Notes: a model not told the origin generated them from the letters alone. Numbered from the stretch's first letter, positions 17,028-26,003 are shown. The stretch is DNA of 64,000 nt from Acidimicrobiales bacterium (GCA_033344915.1 JAWPML010000001.1:62001-126000); one strand, 5' to 3'. Translations and numbers: made by a program.

Positions 17028-18725
17028 GTGAACCGCAGCATCGCGCTGCGCAAGTGGCAGCACTCGGCCCTGCGGGAGTTCCTCGACAAGGTCGGCAAGG
17101 AGAAGGACATCGAGGGCGGTCGGCGGGACTTCCTCGCGGTCGCGTGCCCCGGTGCGGGCAAGACCACGTTCGCGTTGACCGCGGCCCGGCACTGGCTCGC
17201 CGGGGAGCGACGTCCCTTCGTGGTGGTCGCGCCGACCCGCCATCTGAAGACGCAGTGGGCCACCGCCGCCGAGCGGTTCGGCTTCCACCTGGAGCCGGAC
17301 TGGGAAGGCCGGGAGCCGACGGTGCCGAGCGACATGCACGGCATCGTGGTCACCTACGCCCAAGCGGCGACCTCGTCGCGGGTCCTGCGCAGGCTCGCGG
17401 CGGGCGGGATCGTCATCCTCGACGAGATCCATCACGCCGGCGGGGAGAAGTCCTGGGGCGAGGGCGTCGAGGAGTCCTTCGCCGATGCCGGCGCCCGGCT
17501 CCTGCTGTCGGGCACGCCGTTTCGGTCCGACGACTCGCCGATCCCGTACGTCAACTACACCCTCGGCGACCATGGCGACGCCGTGTCGGACTACGAGTAC
17601 GACTACGGCTCGGCGCTGGTCGACGGGGGCGTCGTCCGCCCGGTCTTCTTCCCCCGCTTCGACGGCCACATGGAGTGGATCGGCGCGGACGGGTCGCTCA
17701 AGGAGGCGAGCTTCGCCGACGACCTGGGCACCGAGGACCGCAGCGCCCGCCTGCGCACCGCACTCGACGTCGACGGCGACTGGCTGTCGACCGTGCTGCT
17801 GAAGGCCGACGAACGGCTTCGCCAGATCCGGCGGCAGTCACCCGACGCCGGTGGTCTGGTGATCGCGATGGATCAGGAGCACGCACGGGGCATCGCCCGC
17901 CTGCTCGAGAAGTGGACCGGCGAGAAGCCTGCGCTCGCGGTGTCGGACGACCCCCGGGCCTCCGAGGTGATCGACGAGTACGCGCACAGCGACGCTTCGT
18001 GGGTCATCGCCGTCCGGATGATCTCGGAGGGGGTGGACATCCCCCGCCTGCGCGTCGCCGTCCACGCCACGACCACCGTGACGCCGCTGTTCTTCCGCCA
18101 AGCGGTCGGCCGCATCGCCCGCTGGACCCCGGGCCCAAAATCACAGAAGGCGTACTACTTCGTGCCGGACGACGTGCGGTTGCGGCACCACGCGGCGACG
18201 ATCGCCGAGCAGCGGCGCCACTCGATCGACAAGCGGATCGCCAACGACGCCCAGACCGAGTCGGCGCTTGACGACCTGACCAGAGCCGTGGAGATCGAGG
18301 AGCAGCCGTCGCTGTTCCAGGCACTGTCGTCCACCGCCGTGGACTCCGACGCCGATCCGGCGGAGGGGCTGCCGACCCGCATCGACGACGGAACGGATCC
18401 GAACGAGGACGTGATCGTCGAGATGGACGAGCTGGCGGGCGAACCCGTGGACCTGCCGCCGCCGCCGGCGCTGCCCGGCCGCTCGGCCGATCCGAAATCG
18501 GCGCTGGGAGACCTGCGATCGAAGCACGCCCGCAAGAAGGACCTACGCCAGTGGAACGCGGACAAGGTCCTCGAGCTCGTGCGTTCGACCGGCATGGACC
18601 ACCGCTCGGTGAACGCCGAGCTCAACCGACGCAGCCGGGTCGACCGGGTCGCCGAGGCGGACGAGGTCTCGCTTCGGCGCCGCCTGGACACCGCCAACGA
18701 CTGGCTCGAGTCCCTCCGCCGCTGA
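17028..18725 (+). CDS. Superfamily 2 DEAH-type helicase
   Basis: 565 residues from GTG 17028. Helicase motifs: I in AVACPGAGKTTFAL (about 42-55), Ia in VVVAPTRHLKTQW, II in GIVILDEIHHAGGEKSW (DEIH), III in LLLSGTPFRSDDSPIP, V in VIAVRMISEGVDIPRLRVAV, and VI in FRQAVGRIARWTPGP. This is the ResIII/UvrB-like layout of a DNA translocase or helicase with no recognised nuclease. The C-terminal 170 residues are acidic and Pro-rich (PVDLPPPPALPG) and end in a basic helical segment (RSKHARKKDLRQWNADKVLELV). No methylase or nuclease gene is adjacent, so a restriction role is not supported; DNA repair is the general guess. No clear ribosome site precedes the GTG. Confidence 0.85.
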   Translation: MNRSIALRKWQHSALREFLDKVGKEKDIEGGRRDFLAVACPGAGKTTFALTAARHWLAGERRPFVVVAPTRHLKTQWATAAERFGFHLEPDWEGREPTVPSDMHGIVVTYAQAATSSRVLRRLAAGGIVILDEIHHAGGEKSWGEGVEESFADAGARLLLSGTPFRSDDSPIPYVNYTLGDHGDAVSDYEYDYGSALVDGGVVRPVFFPRFDGHMEWIGADGSLKEASFADDLGTEDRSARLRTALDVDGDWLSTVLLKADERLRQIRRQSPDAGGLVIAMDQEHARGIARLLEKWTGEKPALAVSDDPRASEVIDEYAHSDASWVIAVRMISEGVDIPRLRVAVHATTTVTPLFFRQAVGRIARWTPGPKSQKAYYFVPDDVRLRHHAATIAEQRRHSIDKRIANDAQTESALDDLTRAVEIEEQPSLFQALSSTAVDSDADPAEGLPTRIDDGTDPNEDVIVEMDELAGEPVDLPPPPALPGRSADPKSALGDLRSKHARKKDLRQWNADKVLELVRSTGMDHRSVNAELNRRSRVDRVAEADEVSLRRRLDTANDWLESLRR

Positions 18726-18855
18726 ACGCGTCGCGTGACAGGTGCCATCGTCACGATTCACCGCGGGAGCCTCATGTCTCCCTACGCTGCAGCCGAACGG
18801 ATATGACCGGGGCCACACGGCATCCGGGAACAACCCTCGACACGGAGACGTTGTG

Positions 18856-19119
18856 ATGGTCATGAGCGAGTTCGATCTGGAATCCACCATTCAGAGCCTC
18901 CGTGACGGCATCGACGGCGAGGTGTGCAGCAAGTCGCGTGTCGTCGACAGCCTGCTGGACCTCCGCCTGGACGCGGTGGGCCGCACCGACGTGGTGGAGA
19001 TGGTCGATCAGGCGCTCGCCGACGTGCCGGGCAAGAACATGGTGCCCGCCGACTGGTGGCGCGAGCAGCTCGACATGCTCGAGCTGGTGGCGATCAACCC
19101 GGTCGAGCCCGTCGGCTGA
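18856..19119 (+). CDS. Small acidic protein of unknown function
   Basis: 87 residues. ATG 18856 has GGAG 8 bases upstream; a second in-frame ATG is at 18862. The protein is acidic and helical (SEFDLESTIQSLRDGIDGEVC, VVDSLLDLRLDAVGRTDVVEMVDQALADV) with a conserved-looking WWREQLDMLELVAIN near the end. No family recognised. It stands alone between the helicase gene and a convergent regulator gene. The codon use matches the other genes here, which supports translation. Confidence 0.65.
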   Translation: MVMSEFDLESTIQSLRDGIDGEVCSKSRVVDSLLDLRLDAVGRTDVVEMVDQALADVPGKNMVPADWWREQLDMLELVAINPVEPVG

Positions 19120-19131
19120 CGCCGGCGTCGC

Positions 19132-19836
19132 TCAGCGCGACGACGGATCGAGCCGGTACAGACAACGAACCGCGGTGACCGTGTCCGGCGCGCCCTCGAT
19201 CGTGAGCAGCCCCTGGGTCTCGATCTCGGCGAACGTCATCATCCCCTGGCGCACCCACAACAGTGCGCCCAGGCTGCCGCTGATCGTGGCGTCGGCCTCG
19301 GGTTGCCCATCACCGACCGAGGAGATGGTCACCCGCTCGCCGGCGGAGAGGCGGGCACCGCGCTCGCCCGCCGCGGCGACGGCGACCAGGTAGTGACCCT
19401 CGTCGAGGTCGAAGCGCATCGTCAGCGCGCCGTCCGGGAGTTCCTGGTCGAACATCAGGGCGCGCAGCCCCAACGGCACCCGCTCAGCCAACAGGGGCTC
19501 GTCGTCGGTCGGCACGTCGAGGAACGGGAATCCGAAGCGGGCCAGTTCGACGAGGATCGCTTCGAGCTCGCGGCCCCGGTCGGTGAGGGCGTAGACGTCG
19601 TGGGCCGCCCGCCCGTCGGGCTCCACCGTGCGGCGCTCGAGGAGACCGACGTCGCTCATCTCCGCGAGGCGAACGGCCAGCAGATTGCTCGCCATCCCCG
19701 GCATGCCCCGTTTGATCTCGCTGTAACGCCGGGGCCCGATCAGGAGGTCGCGGACGATGAGCAGCGTCCACCGTTCGCCGATGAGGTTCAGGGCGCGGGC
19801 GGCCGGGCAGAACTGCTTGTAGTCGCGCTTGCTCAT
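19132..19836 (-). CDS. HxlR-family transcriptional regulator with sterol-carrier-like C-domain
   Basis: 234 residues from ATG 19836. The HxlR winged helix is clear: FCPAARALNLIGERWTLLIVRDLLIGPRRYSEIKRGMPGMASNLLAVRLAEMSDVGLLERR, followed by YALTDRGRELEAIL. Unlike minimal HxlR proteins of about 110 residues, it continues for 120 residues. Those resemble an SCP2-like domain (LTMRFDLDEGHYLVAV, ISSVGDGQPEADATISGSLGALLWVRQG), a combination seen in actinobacteria. The extra domain may bind a lipid ligand. The gene diverges from the sulfotransferase gene across 83 bases that are AT-richer than the rest, so it may regulate that gene and itself. Confidence 0.85.
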   Translation of the reverse strand: MSKRDYKQFCPAARALNLIGERWTLLIVRDLLIGPRRYSEIKRGMPGMASNLLAVRLAEMSDVGLLERRTVEPDGRAAHDVYALTDRGRELEAILVELARFGFPFLDVPTDDEPLLAERVPLGLRALMFDQELPDGALTMRFDLDEGHYLVAVAAAGERGARLSAGERVTISSVGDGQPEADATISGSLGALLWVRQGMMTFAEIETQGLLTIEGAPDTVTAVRCLYRLDPSSR

Positions 19837-19904
19837 CGCCGTGCTGTCGATGTGTGGTGATTCACAGTTTAAAAAGCGTACCCGCATTCGCACGGTAGTC
19901 GTCG

Positions 19905-19910
19905 TACAAT
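19905..19910 (+). promoter_or_regulatory. Candidate -10 box for a leaderless sulfotransferase transcript
   Basis: TACAAT matches the vegetative -10 consensus at 5 of 6 bases and ends 10 bases before the ATG at 19920. Transcription would then start within a few bases of the start codon, giving a leaderless mRNA, which is common in actinobacteria. No ribosome-binding site is seen before this ATG. I could not place a convincing -35 box. Confidence 0.3.
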
Positions 19911-19919
19911 CGCGTCGCG

Positions 19920-21002
19920 ATGAGCACGATCCTGGTCCACGCCGGCATGCCCAAGACCGGGTCGACCAGCATCCAGACCTGGCTGCGGGAGAACGCGGCG
20001 ATGTTGCGCGCCGAGCACGGGGCGACGGTCGTGGTCGACGGCCCCTCGTCGGACGGGGACCTCGTCGCCGCTCCGTACGAGCACGGCCCCTGGGTCGTGT
20101 CGAACGGCTTCCTGCTGCACACGAATCACGAGCAGCAGGGTGCGGCGGATCCCGCCCGGCTCGTCGAACTGGGTGATGCGTTCGCCGATCGCCTCGTCGG
20201 CGCCGCCGACCTCCACGGCGACATCATCGTGACGGCCGAGGCGTTCGCCCATCCGATCCTCGAGGGAAACGAGCCGGTGCTCGCGGCGTTGCAGCGGGCG
20301 GCCGGGAAGCATCGCGTGCGGGTCGTCCTCTACGTGCGCCCGCAGCACGACGCGGTCGAGGCCCGTTGGCGTCAGTGGGGCTACTTCAACGCGGCGGGGC
20401 TGAGCGAGTTCTGGCGCTCACAGCTGCCGACTCTGAGCTACGGGCCGGGGATCGAGGCAGCGACGACGCACGCGCCCGATGTGGCGTTCGAGATTCGCCC
20501 GTTCCGGCGGGATCTGCTCACCGACGGCGATGTCGTCGTCGACTTCGCCCGGCATGCATGCGGGGTGGAGGGCGTCGCGCCCCACACCTTGGCGGCCAAC
20601 CCGGGACTGAGCCTCGACCTCGTACTGCTGCTCGCCGGCGCCCCCGACGACGTGGTCCGTGCCGCCGACCGGGACGGCAGCGGCACGGACTGGGGTCGCC
20701 GTCAGGTGACCCTGTCGTCGCTCACCGCCGAGTGGGACATTCCCGTGTCCGACCAGGCGCGGGAGGTGCGGCGGGCGATCCACGCGCTCGCCTACCGGCA
20801 GTTCGCCGCGCAGAACCGGGCGCTCGCCGCCGCCCAGGGGTGGGCCGGTGGCGAGTTCGTGCCGGCGCCGGAGGACGAGGTCGACGTGACGGTGGACGAC
20901 CTGGACCGGCTCATCGAGCCGCGGATCGACGCGTCGACGCTCGCGATCGTGCGGTCGGCCATCCGTGACCTCTGTCTCGCACGCGAAGCGGCGCACGGCT
21001 AG
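19920..21002 (+). CDS. Sulfotransferase-like protein
   Basis: 360 residues. The N-terminus ILVHAGMPKTGSTSIQTWL holds the PAPS 5'-phosphosulfate-binding loop (PKTGSTS at about 11-17) of sulfotransferases. VVLYVRPQHDAVEARWRQWG matches the 3'-phosphate-binding Arg/Ser region in altered form. The C-terminal half is unusual for the family and ends in helices. It would transfer sulfate from PAPS to a carbohydrate, lipid or small molecule. Neighbours to the right metabolise galactosides, so a sugar acceptor is possible, but this is inference. No ribosome site is seen; the nearby -10 box suggests leaderless translation. Confidence 0.75.
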   Translation: MSTILVHAGMPKTGSTSIQTWLRENAAMLRAEHGATVVVDGPSSDGDLVAAPYEHGPWVVSNGFLLHTNHEQQGAADPARLVELGDAFADRLVGAADLHGDIIVTAEAFAHPILEGNEPVLAALQRAAGKHRVRVVLYVRPQHDAVEARWRQWGYFNAAGLSEFWRSQLPTLSYGPGIEAATTHAPDVAFEIRPFRRDLLTDGDVVVDFARHACGVEGVAPHTLAANPGLSLDLVLLLAGAPDDVVRAADRDGSGTDWGRRQVTLSSLTAEWDIPVSDQAREVRRAIHALAYRQFAAQNRALAAAQGWAGGEFVPAPEDEVDVTVDDLDRLIEPRIDASTLAIVRSAIRDLCLAREAAHG

Positions 21003-21054
21003 CGCCGGTTCATCACGCTTGGCGAAGGATCGGCCCGACTGCCATCCTCCGGGC

Positions 21055-21816
21055 ATGTCAGCTCCGCGAACCACATCTACGTCCGCCGTCGTGATCACCG
21101 GCGGCGCCTCCGGCATCGGCCGGGCGTGCGCCGCCTCTCTCGCCGAGGTCGGGCGGCCGGTGGCGCTCTGGGACCTCCAGGGCGAGGCGGCGCTCGCCGC
21201 GGCCGCCGAGATCTCGGAGCAGTACGGCGTCGTCGCGACCGGTCGGGGCATCGACGTCACCGACACGGGTGCGCTCGACGGGGCGGCCTCCGCCGCTCGC
21301 GAGGTGCTGGGCCCGATCGGTGGCCTCGTGCACGCGGCGGGCGTGGTCAGTGCGGAGCCGCTCGGCACGCTGGACCACGCGGCCTGGGACAAGGTGCTCG
21401 ACGTGAACCTGACCGCCCACGCGATGATCACCCAGGCGCTCATGCCCCATCTCCGCGAGGTCGGACCGGGCGCGGCCGTGGTCGGCATCTCGTCGATCGA
21501 GGGGATCATCGGTCATGCCTTCATCCCCGCGTACTGCGCGTCGAAGGCGGGCCTGCTCGGACTGACCCGCTCGATGGCGGCGCAACTCGCGGCGGACGGG
21601 ATACGGGTCAATGCCGTGTGCCCCGGCTACATCGACACGCCGCTGCTCCCGCAGGGCGACGGGCTGACGGAGGTCTACACCGCCGGTCAGCCGATGGGCC
21701 GGCTCGGCCGACCCGAGGAGGTGGCCGGTGCGGTGCGGTTCCTGCTGTCCGACGACGCGTCCTACATCACCGGTACCCAGCTCGTGGTCGACGGCGGGTC
21801 CACCTGTGTCGACTGA
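21055..21816 (+). CDS. Short-chain dehydrogenase/reductase (SDR)
   Basis: 253 residues from ATG 21055. The nucleotide-binding motif TGGASGIGRACAASL is near residue 14. The catalytic set is Ser in VVGISSIEGIIG, and Tyr and Lys in IPAYCASKAGLLGLTRSM. The PG motif CPGYIDTPLLPQG and the C-terminal GAVRFLLSDDASYITGTQLVVDGG are classical. The Asp after the second strand (WDLQGE) favours NAD(H). It overlaps galK by 11 bases and galK overlaps the GH4 gene, so it is the first gene of a galactoside operon. Oxidation of galactose or a galactoside-derived alcohol is a reasonable guess; sequence alone does not fix the substrate. Confidence 0.88.
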   Translation: MSAPRTTSTSAVVITGGASGIGRACAASLAEVGRPVALWDLQGEAALAAAAEISEQYGVVATGRGIDVTDTGALDGAASAAREVLGPIGGLVHAAGVVSAEPLGTLDHAAWDKVLDVNLTAHAMITQALMPHLREVGPGAAVVGISSIEGIIGHAFIPAYCASKAGLLGLTRSMAAQLAADGIRVNAVCPGYIDTPLLPQGDGLTEVYTAGQPMGRLGRPEEVAGAVRFLLSDDASYITGTQLVVDGGSTCVD

Positions 21817-22945
21817 CGGCGACGCGAGCGCCCGGGCGATCGCCGCGCACCGCGAGGCGTGGGGTGAGCCCGAGACGATCGTGCGGGCGCCCGGCCGGGT
21901 CAACCTGATCGGCGAGCACACGGACTACAACGACGGCTTCGTCCTCCCGATGGCCCTGCCCTTCGCCACGGTGATCGCGGTGAGCGCGGCCCCGGCCGGG
22001 GCGACCGGCGAGATCCGGTCCGAGGGCTTCGGCACGTTCTCGCTCGATGGCGATGTGCCGGAATGGGCGGTCTACGTCCAGACGATGCACGACGTGATGC
22101 GCGAAGCCGGCATCGAGGCTCCTGCGTGGCGGGGCGCCATAGCCACGGACATCCCGACCGGGGCCAGCCTCTCGTCCTCCGCCGCGGTCGAGGTGGCGAC
22201 CGGGCTCGTGATCGCGGCGCAGGCCGGAGCCGAGGTGGACGGGGTGGCGATCGCCCGCTTCGGGCAGGCCGTGGAGACCCGGCTGCTCGGCGTGCCGACG
22301 GGGATCATGGACCAGTTGATCTCCGCCACCGCGTCGGCCGGCTCGGCGAGCCTGATCGATTGCCGGTCGTTGGCGGTGACCGCGCTGCCCGTCCCGCCGG
22401 GTACGACGGTGGTGGTCATGGACACGATGACCCGTCGCGAGCTCGTGGACAGCGAGTTCGCCGCCCGCACGGCGACCTGCCTGCGGGCGGCCGGACTCCT
22501 CGGTGTCGACGCCCTCCGCGACATCGCCGCCGTCGCGGACCTTGCTCCCCTCGAGGCGGACCATCCCCTCGAGTGGCGCCGGGCCGTCCATGTGGTGAGC
22601 GAGAACGAGCGCACACGGTCGGCGGCCGACGCGCTGGCGGCGGGCGATGCCGCGGCCTTCGGAGCGTTGATGGACGAGTCGCACGACAGCCTGCGCGATC
22701 GCTACGAGGTGTCGAGCGACGCCCTGGATCGCATCGTCGACATCGCCCGTCGCGCGCCGGGCTGTCTGGGGGCGCGCATGACCGGCGGTGGGTTCGCGGG
22801 GTGCGCGGTCGCCCTTGTCCGCTCCGCCGACGTCGACGGGTTCGTGGACCATGTGGCCGACGGGTACGAGGCATGGTCGGGCACCGCGCCCCGCCTGTGG
22901 CCCAGCGTTGCTGCGGCCGGTGCATCGGTGGAGACTCCGGTATGA
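21806..22945 (+). CDS. galK: Galactokinase
   Basis: 379 residues from GTG 21806, which overlaps the SDR end. GHMP-kinase signatures: galactose-binding motif GRVNLIGEHTDYNDGFVLPMAL (about 31-52), ATP loop IPTGASLSSSAAVEVA (about 115-130), catalytic region VPTGIMDQLISATASAGSASLIDCRS, and motif 3 ARMTGGGFAGCAVAL. It phosphorylates alpha-D-galactose at C1 with ATP, the entry step of the Leloir pathway. No galT or galE lies in the window. Its stop overlaps the GH4 start as ATGA. The GH4 enzyme would release the galactose it uses. Confidence 0.93.
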   Translation: MSTDGDASARAIAAHREAWGEPETIVRAPGRVNLIGEHTDYNDGFVLPMALPFATVIAVSAAPAGATGEIRSEGFGTFSLDGDVPEWAVYVQTMHDVMREAGIEAPAWRGAIATDIPTGASLSSSAAVEVATGLVIAAQAGAEVDGVAIARFGQAVETRLLGVPTGIMDQLISATASAGSASLIDCRSLAVTALPVPPGTTVVVMDTMTRRELVDSEFAARTATCLRAAGLLGVDALRDIAAVADLAPLEADHPLEWRRAVHVVSENERTRSAADALAAGDAAAFGALMDESHDSLRDRYEVSSDALDRIVDIARRAPGCLGARMTGGGFAGCAVALVRSADVDGFVDHVADGYEAWSGTAPRLWPSVAAAGASVETPV

Positions 22946-24303
22946 CGAAGATCGCCCTGGTCGGCGCAGGATCGACCGTTTTCGCCCGCAACCTGATGGG
23001 CGACATCCTGTCCTTCCCCGAGTTGGCCGACGCCACGATCTCCTTGCACGACATCGACGGCGAGCGGCTCGCCACCAGCGAGCTCGTCGCCCACCGGATC
23101 GGTGCCGCGCTCGACATCTCGCCGCGCATCGAGGCGACGACGGATCGGCGCGCGGCCCTCGAGGACGCGGACCACGTGATCACCATGTTCCAGGTCGGTG
23201 GCTACGAGCCGGCGACGGTGACGGACTTCGAGATCCCGAAGCGCTACGGGCTGCGCCAGACGATCGGAGACACGCTGGGCATCGGGGGCATCATGCGCGG
23301 ATTGCGCACGATCCCGGTGCTGCTCGACGTGTGTCGGGACATGGAGGACGTGTGCGGCGATGCGCTCCTGCTGAACTACGTGAACCCGATGGCGATGCTG
23401 TGCTGGGCGGTGGATCGAGCCACGACGATCGACACCGTGGGGCTGTGTCACTCGGTGCAGCACACCGCCGAGCAGCTGGCCGGTGACCTCGGCGTGCCGG
23501 CCGAAGAGGTGCGCTACCGCTGTGCCGGCATCAACCACATGGCGTTCTACCTCGAGTTCGAACGGGAACTCGCCGACGGCACCCGCACCGATCTGTACCC
23601 GGCGCTGCGCGCCCGGGCCGACGAGCCGGCGCCCGACCGCGGCGACCCGAACCGCTCCGACGGCGGCGCCTGGTCGCTGCCGGATGCCGTTCGCTACGAG
23701 ATGTACAAGCGGCTCGGCTACTTCGTCACCGAGTCGAGCGAACACTTCGCCGAGTACGTGCCCTGGTTCATCAAGGACGGGCGCGAGGACCTGATCGAAC
23801 GCTTCGGCGTGCCCCTCGACGAGTACCCGCGCCGGTGTGAGCGCCAGATCGAGGGCTGGGAACACCAGCGGACCAAGCTCGAGGATCCGGACCGGCCGTT
23901 CCGGGTGCGGCGTTCGGCGGAGTACGGCTCGGAGATCATCCACTCGATGGAGACCGGCGAGCCGCGGGTGATCTACGGCAACGTCCCCAACGACGGCCTG
24001 ATCGACAACCTGCCGGGCGGCTGCTGCGTCGAGGTGCCGTGCGTGGTCGACGCGAACGGCGTGCAGCCCACGCCCGTCGGCGCCCTGCCGCCCCAGCTCG
24101 CGGCGATGATGCAGACGAACATCAACGTGCAGTCCCTCACCGTCGAGGCGGTGCTCGAAGGCCGTCGCGACCATGTCGTCCACGCCGCCATGCTCGACCC
24201 CCACACCAGCGCCGAACTCGACCTCGACCAGATCGAATCCCTCGTCGACGACCTCATCACCGCCCACGGCGACCTCATCCCCACCCCCCTCCGGGCTTCT
24301 TAA
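22942..24303 (+). CDS. Glycoside hydrolase family 4, alpha-galactosidase type
   Basis: 453 residues from ATG 22942, which overlaps galK. GH4 enzymes use NAD+ and Mn2+ in an oxidise-eliminate-reduce mechanism. The N-terminal dinucleotide fold is KIALVGAGSTVFARNLMGDIL. Metal and substrate motifs are VLLNYVNPMAMLCWAV, GLCHSVQHTAEQLA (the Cys-His pair of the MelA branch) and CAGINHMAFYLEF. GVQPTPVGALPPQLAAMMQTNINVQ is also characteristic. The Cys ligand and CAGINH pattern favour alpha-galactosidase (MelA-like) over the 6-phospho-glucosidases. The stop codon TAA lies within a palindromic repeat (24293-24342), which has replaced the original gene end. Confidence 0.92.
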   Translation: MTKIALVGAGSTVFARNLMGDILSFPELADATISLHDIDGERLATSELVAHRIGAALDISPRIEATTDRRAALEDADHVITMFQVGGYEPATVTDFEIPKRYGLRQTIGDTLGIGGIMRGLRTIPVLLDVCRDMEDVCGDALLLNYVNPMAMLCWAVDRATTIDTVGLCHSVQHTAEQLAGDLGVPAEEVRYRCAGINHMAFYLEFERELADGTRTDLYPALRARADEPAPDRGDPNRSDGGAWSLPDAVRYEMYKRLGYFVTESSEHFAEYVPWFIKDGREDLIERFGVPLDEYPRRCERQIEGWEHQRTKLEDPDRPFRVRRSAEYGSEIIHSMETGEPRVIYGNVPNDGLIDNLPGGCCVEVPCVVDANGVQPTPVGALPPQLAAMMQTNINVQSLTVEAVLEGRRDHVVHAAMLDPHTSAELDLDQIESLVDDLITAHGDLIPTPLRAS

Positions 24304-24342
24304 CCGACTTGTGGTCGTGAGACGACCACAACTCAACGCGGA
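24293..24342. repeat. Dispersed palindromic repeat PR1, copy 3
   Basis: Same orientation as 493-543, with a single mismatch in the left stem (GACTTG for GAGTTG) that breaks one pair. It supplies the stop codon of the GH4 gene (TAA at 24301-24303) and then forms a hairpin just downstream, so it probably terminates the galactoside operon. The 85 bases between it and the next gene hold imperfect iterations of ACGCGGATC (24337-24345, 24359-24367, 24412-24420). Confidence 0.82.
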
Positions 24343-24428
24343 TCGCAGGGGTTGGGACGCGGATCGCAAGGGGGGTTGCGGGGGCGCCCGATTGGCGTCG
24401 AATGCTCTGAACGCGGATCATCTGCGCC

Positions 24429-25991
24429 ATGGCCAACACCGACGTCACCGGATTCTGGAAGATCGCCGAAGCCGATCCCGACCATGTCGCCCTGATCGAC
24501 CCCGACTACAACGAGATGACCTACGGCGAACTCGCCGCGCTCACGAACAAGATCGTGCACGGTCTACGGGCCGCGGGTCTGCAGCGCGGCGACCAGGTCA
24601 CCACGGTGCTGCCGAACAGCTTCGAGCAGGTGGCCGTGTGCCTCGCCGCGTTCCAGGGTGGCTTCTACGTGACCACGGTGAACTGGCATCTGGTCGGTCC
24701 GGAGATCAGCTACATCGTCAACGACTCGGAGACCAAGGCGTTGATCGTCAGTGAGCGGTTCGCCGACGAAGCCGAGCGGGTACTCGAGGACTGTGTGACG
24801 CCGGAGGCCAACCGCTTCTCGGTGGGTGACGTGAAGGGCTTCCGTCCGTTCGCCGATCTGGTCGACGGGCAGTCGGGGGAGCGGCCGGACGATCTCAGCC
24901 CGGGCAGCTACATGTTCTACACGTCCGGCACGACGGGCCGTCCGAAGGGCGTGCGCCGCGGTCTGCCCGAGGGCGACGTGGACGAGACGGCCGCGGGATC
25001 CGGCATGTTCCTGATGCTGTTCGGCACGATGCCCCACGACGACAACGTGCAGATCACGCAGGCGCCGACGTACCACACGGCGGTCAACAACTGGACCACG
25101 ATGAGCTTGCACATGGGGCACACCGTCGTCCTCATGGATCGCTGGACGCCGGAAGGACTGCTCGAGCGGATCGAGCGGTGCAAGGTGACCCACTCGCACA
25201 TGGTGCCCACGATGTTCAACCGCCTCCTCCAACTCCCGGAGGAGGTGCGGGCGAAGTACGACGTGTCCTCCCTGCGCCGGATGGTGCACGCCGCCGCGCC
25301 GTGTCCGGTCGAGACCAAGAAGAAGATGATCGAGTGGTGGGGCGATTCGATCTGGGAGTACTACGCGGCGACCGAAGGCGGTGGCACAGTCGTCGGTCCG
25401 GAAGACTGGATGAAGAAGCCCGGCACCGTGGGCAAGCCATGGCCCGGGTCCGAGGTCATCTGTGTGGACGAGGACGGCAACGACGTGCCGACGTTCGAGT
25501 CCGGCACCGTGTACATGAAGATGCCGGGCAACGCCTTCGAGTACAAGGGCGACAAGGACAAGACCGACAAATCGCGGCTGCGCGGGTACTTCACCGTCGG
25601 CGACATCGGCTATCTCGACGACGACGGCTATCTGTTCCTCAACGACCGGGCCAACGACATGATCATTGCCGGTGGCGTGAACATCTACCCGGCCGAGATC
25701 GAGGGCGCGATGGTGCAGCACGAAGCGGTCGGCGACGTGGCCGTGTTCGGGATCCCCAACGAGGACATGGGCGAGGAGATCAAGGCGGTCGTCGAACTGC
25801 GGGACGGGTGGGAGCCCACCGACGAGACGACCGCGACGATCATGGACTGGCTGCGGGGTCAGATTGCCAAGCAGAAGCTGCCCCACTCGGTCGACTACAC
25901 CACCGAGATGCCGCGCGACCCGAACGGCAAGCTCTACAAGCGTCGCCTCAAGGACCCGTACTGGGAAGGGCGCGAGGGCAACATCGTCTGA
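24429..25991 (+). CDS. Acyl-CoA synthetase (AMP-binding, FadD-like)
   Basis: 520 residues from ATG 24429. ANL features: P-loop YTSGTTGRPKGVRRGL (about 163-178), EYYAATEGGGTVV in place of the common YGxTE, GYFTVGDIGYLDDDGYLFL, NDMIIAGGVNIYPAEIE, and C-terminal Lys in PRDPNGKLYKRRLKDPYWEG. The YYAATEGGG motif and the APTYHTAVNNWTTMSLHMGHT segment resemble actinobacterial FadD ligases acting on steroid side chains or short polar acids. Exact substrate unknown. It is a single gene in the plus direction, isolated from the galactoside operon by a hairpin repeat. Confidence 0.9.
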   Translation: MANTDVTGFWKIAEADPDHVALIDPDYNEMTYGELAALTNKIVHGLRAAGLQRGDQVTTVLPNSFEQVAVCLAAFQGGFYVTTVNWHLVGPEISYIVNDSETKALIVSERFADEAERVLEDCVTPEANRFSVGDVKGFRPFADLVDGQSGERPDDLSPGSYMFYTSGTTGRPKGVRRGLPEGDVDETAAGSGMFLMLFGTMPHDDNVQITQAPTYHTAVNNWTTMSLHMGHTVVLMDRWTPEGLLERIERCKVTHSHMVPTMFNRLLQLPEEVRAKYDVSSLRRMVHAAAPCPVETKKKMIEWWGDSIWEYYAATEGGGTVVGPEDWMKKPGTVGKPWPGSEVICVDEDGNDVPTFESGTVYMKMPGNAFEYKGDKDKTDKSRLRGYFTVGDIGYLDDDGYLFLNDRANDMIIAGGVNIYPAEIEGAMVQHEAVGDVAVFGIPNEDMGEEIKAVVELRDGWEPTDETTATIMDWLRGQIAKQKLPHSVDYTTEMPRDPNGKLYKRRLKDPYWEGREGNIV

Positions 25992-26003
25992 GCTCGACCC
26001 CGC

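Noticed and set aside
17028-18725. A restriction or defence system around the DEAH helicase
   Set aside because: No methylase, nuclease or other defence gene is adjacent. The helicase motifs alone do not support it.
18726-18855. Search for a small RNA or promoter before the 87-residue protein
   Set aside because: I saw no convincing -10/-35 pair, terminator or conserved structure in these 130 bases.
24337-24420. Spaced ACGCGGATC iterations that might be a CRISPR-like array
   Set aside because: The units are short, irregularly spaced and imperfect, and no cas gene is present. They look like decay around the palindromic repeat.
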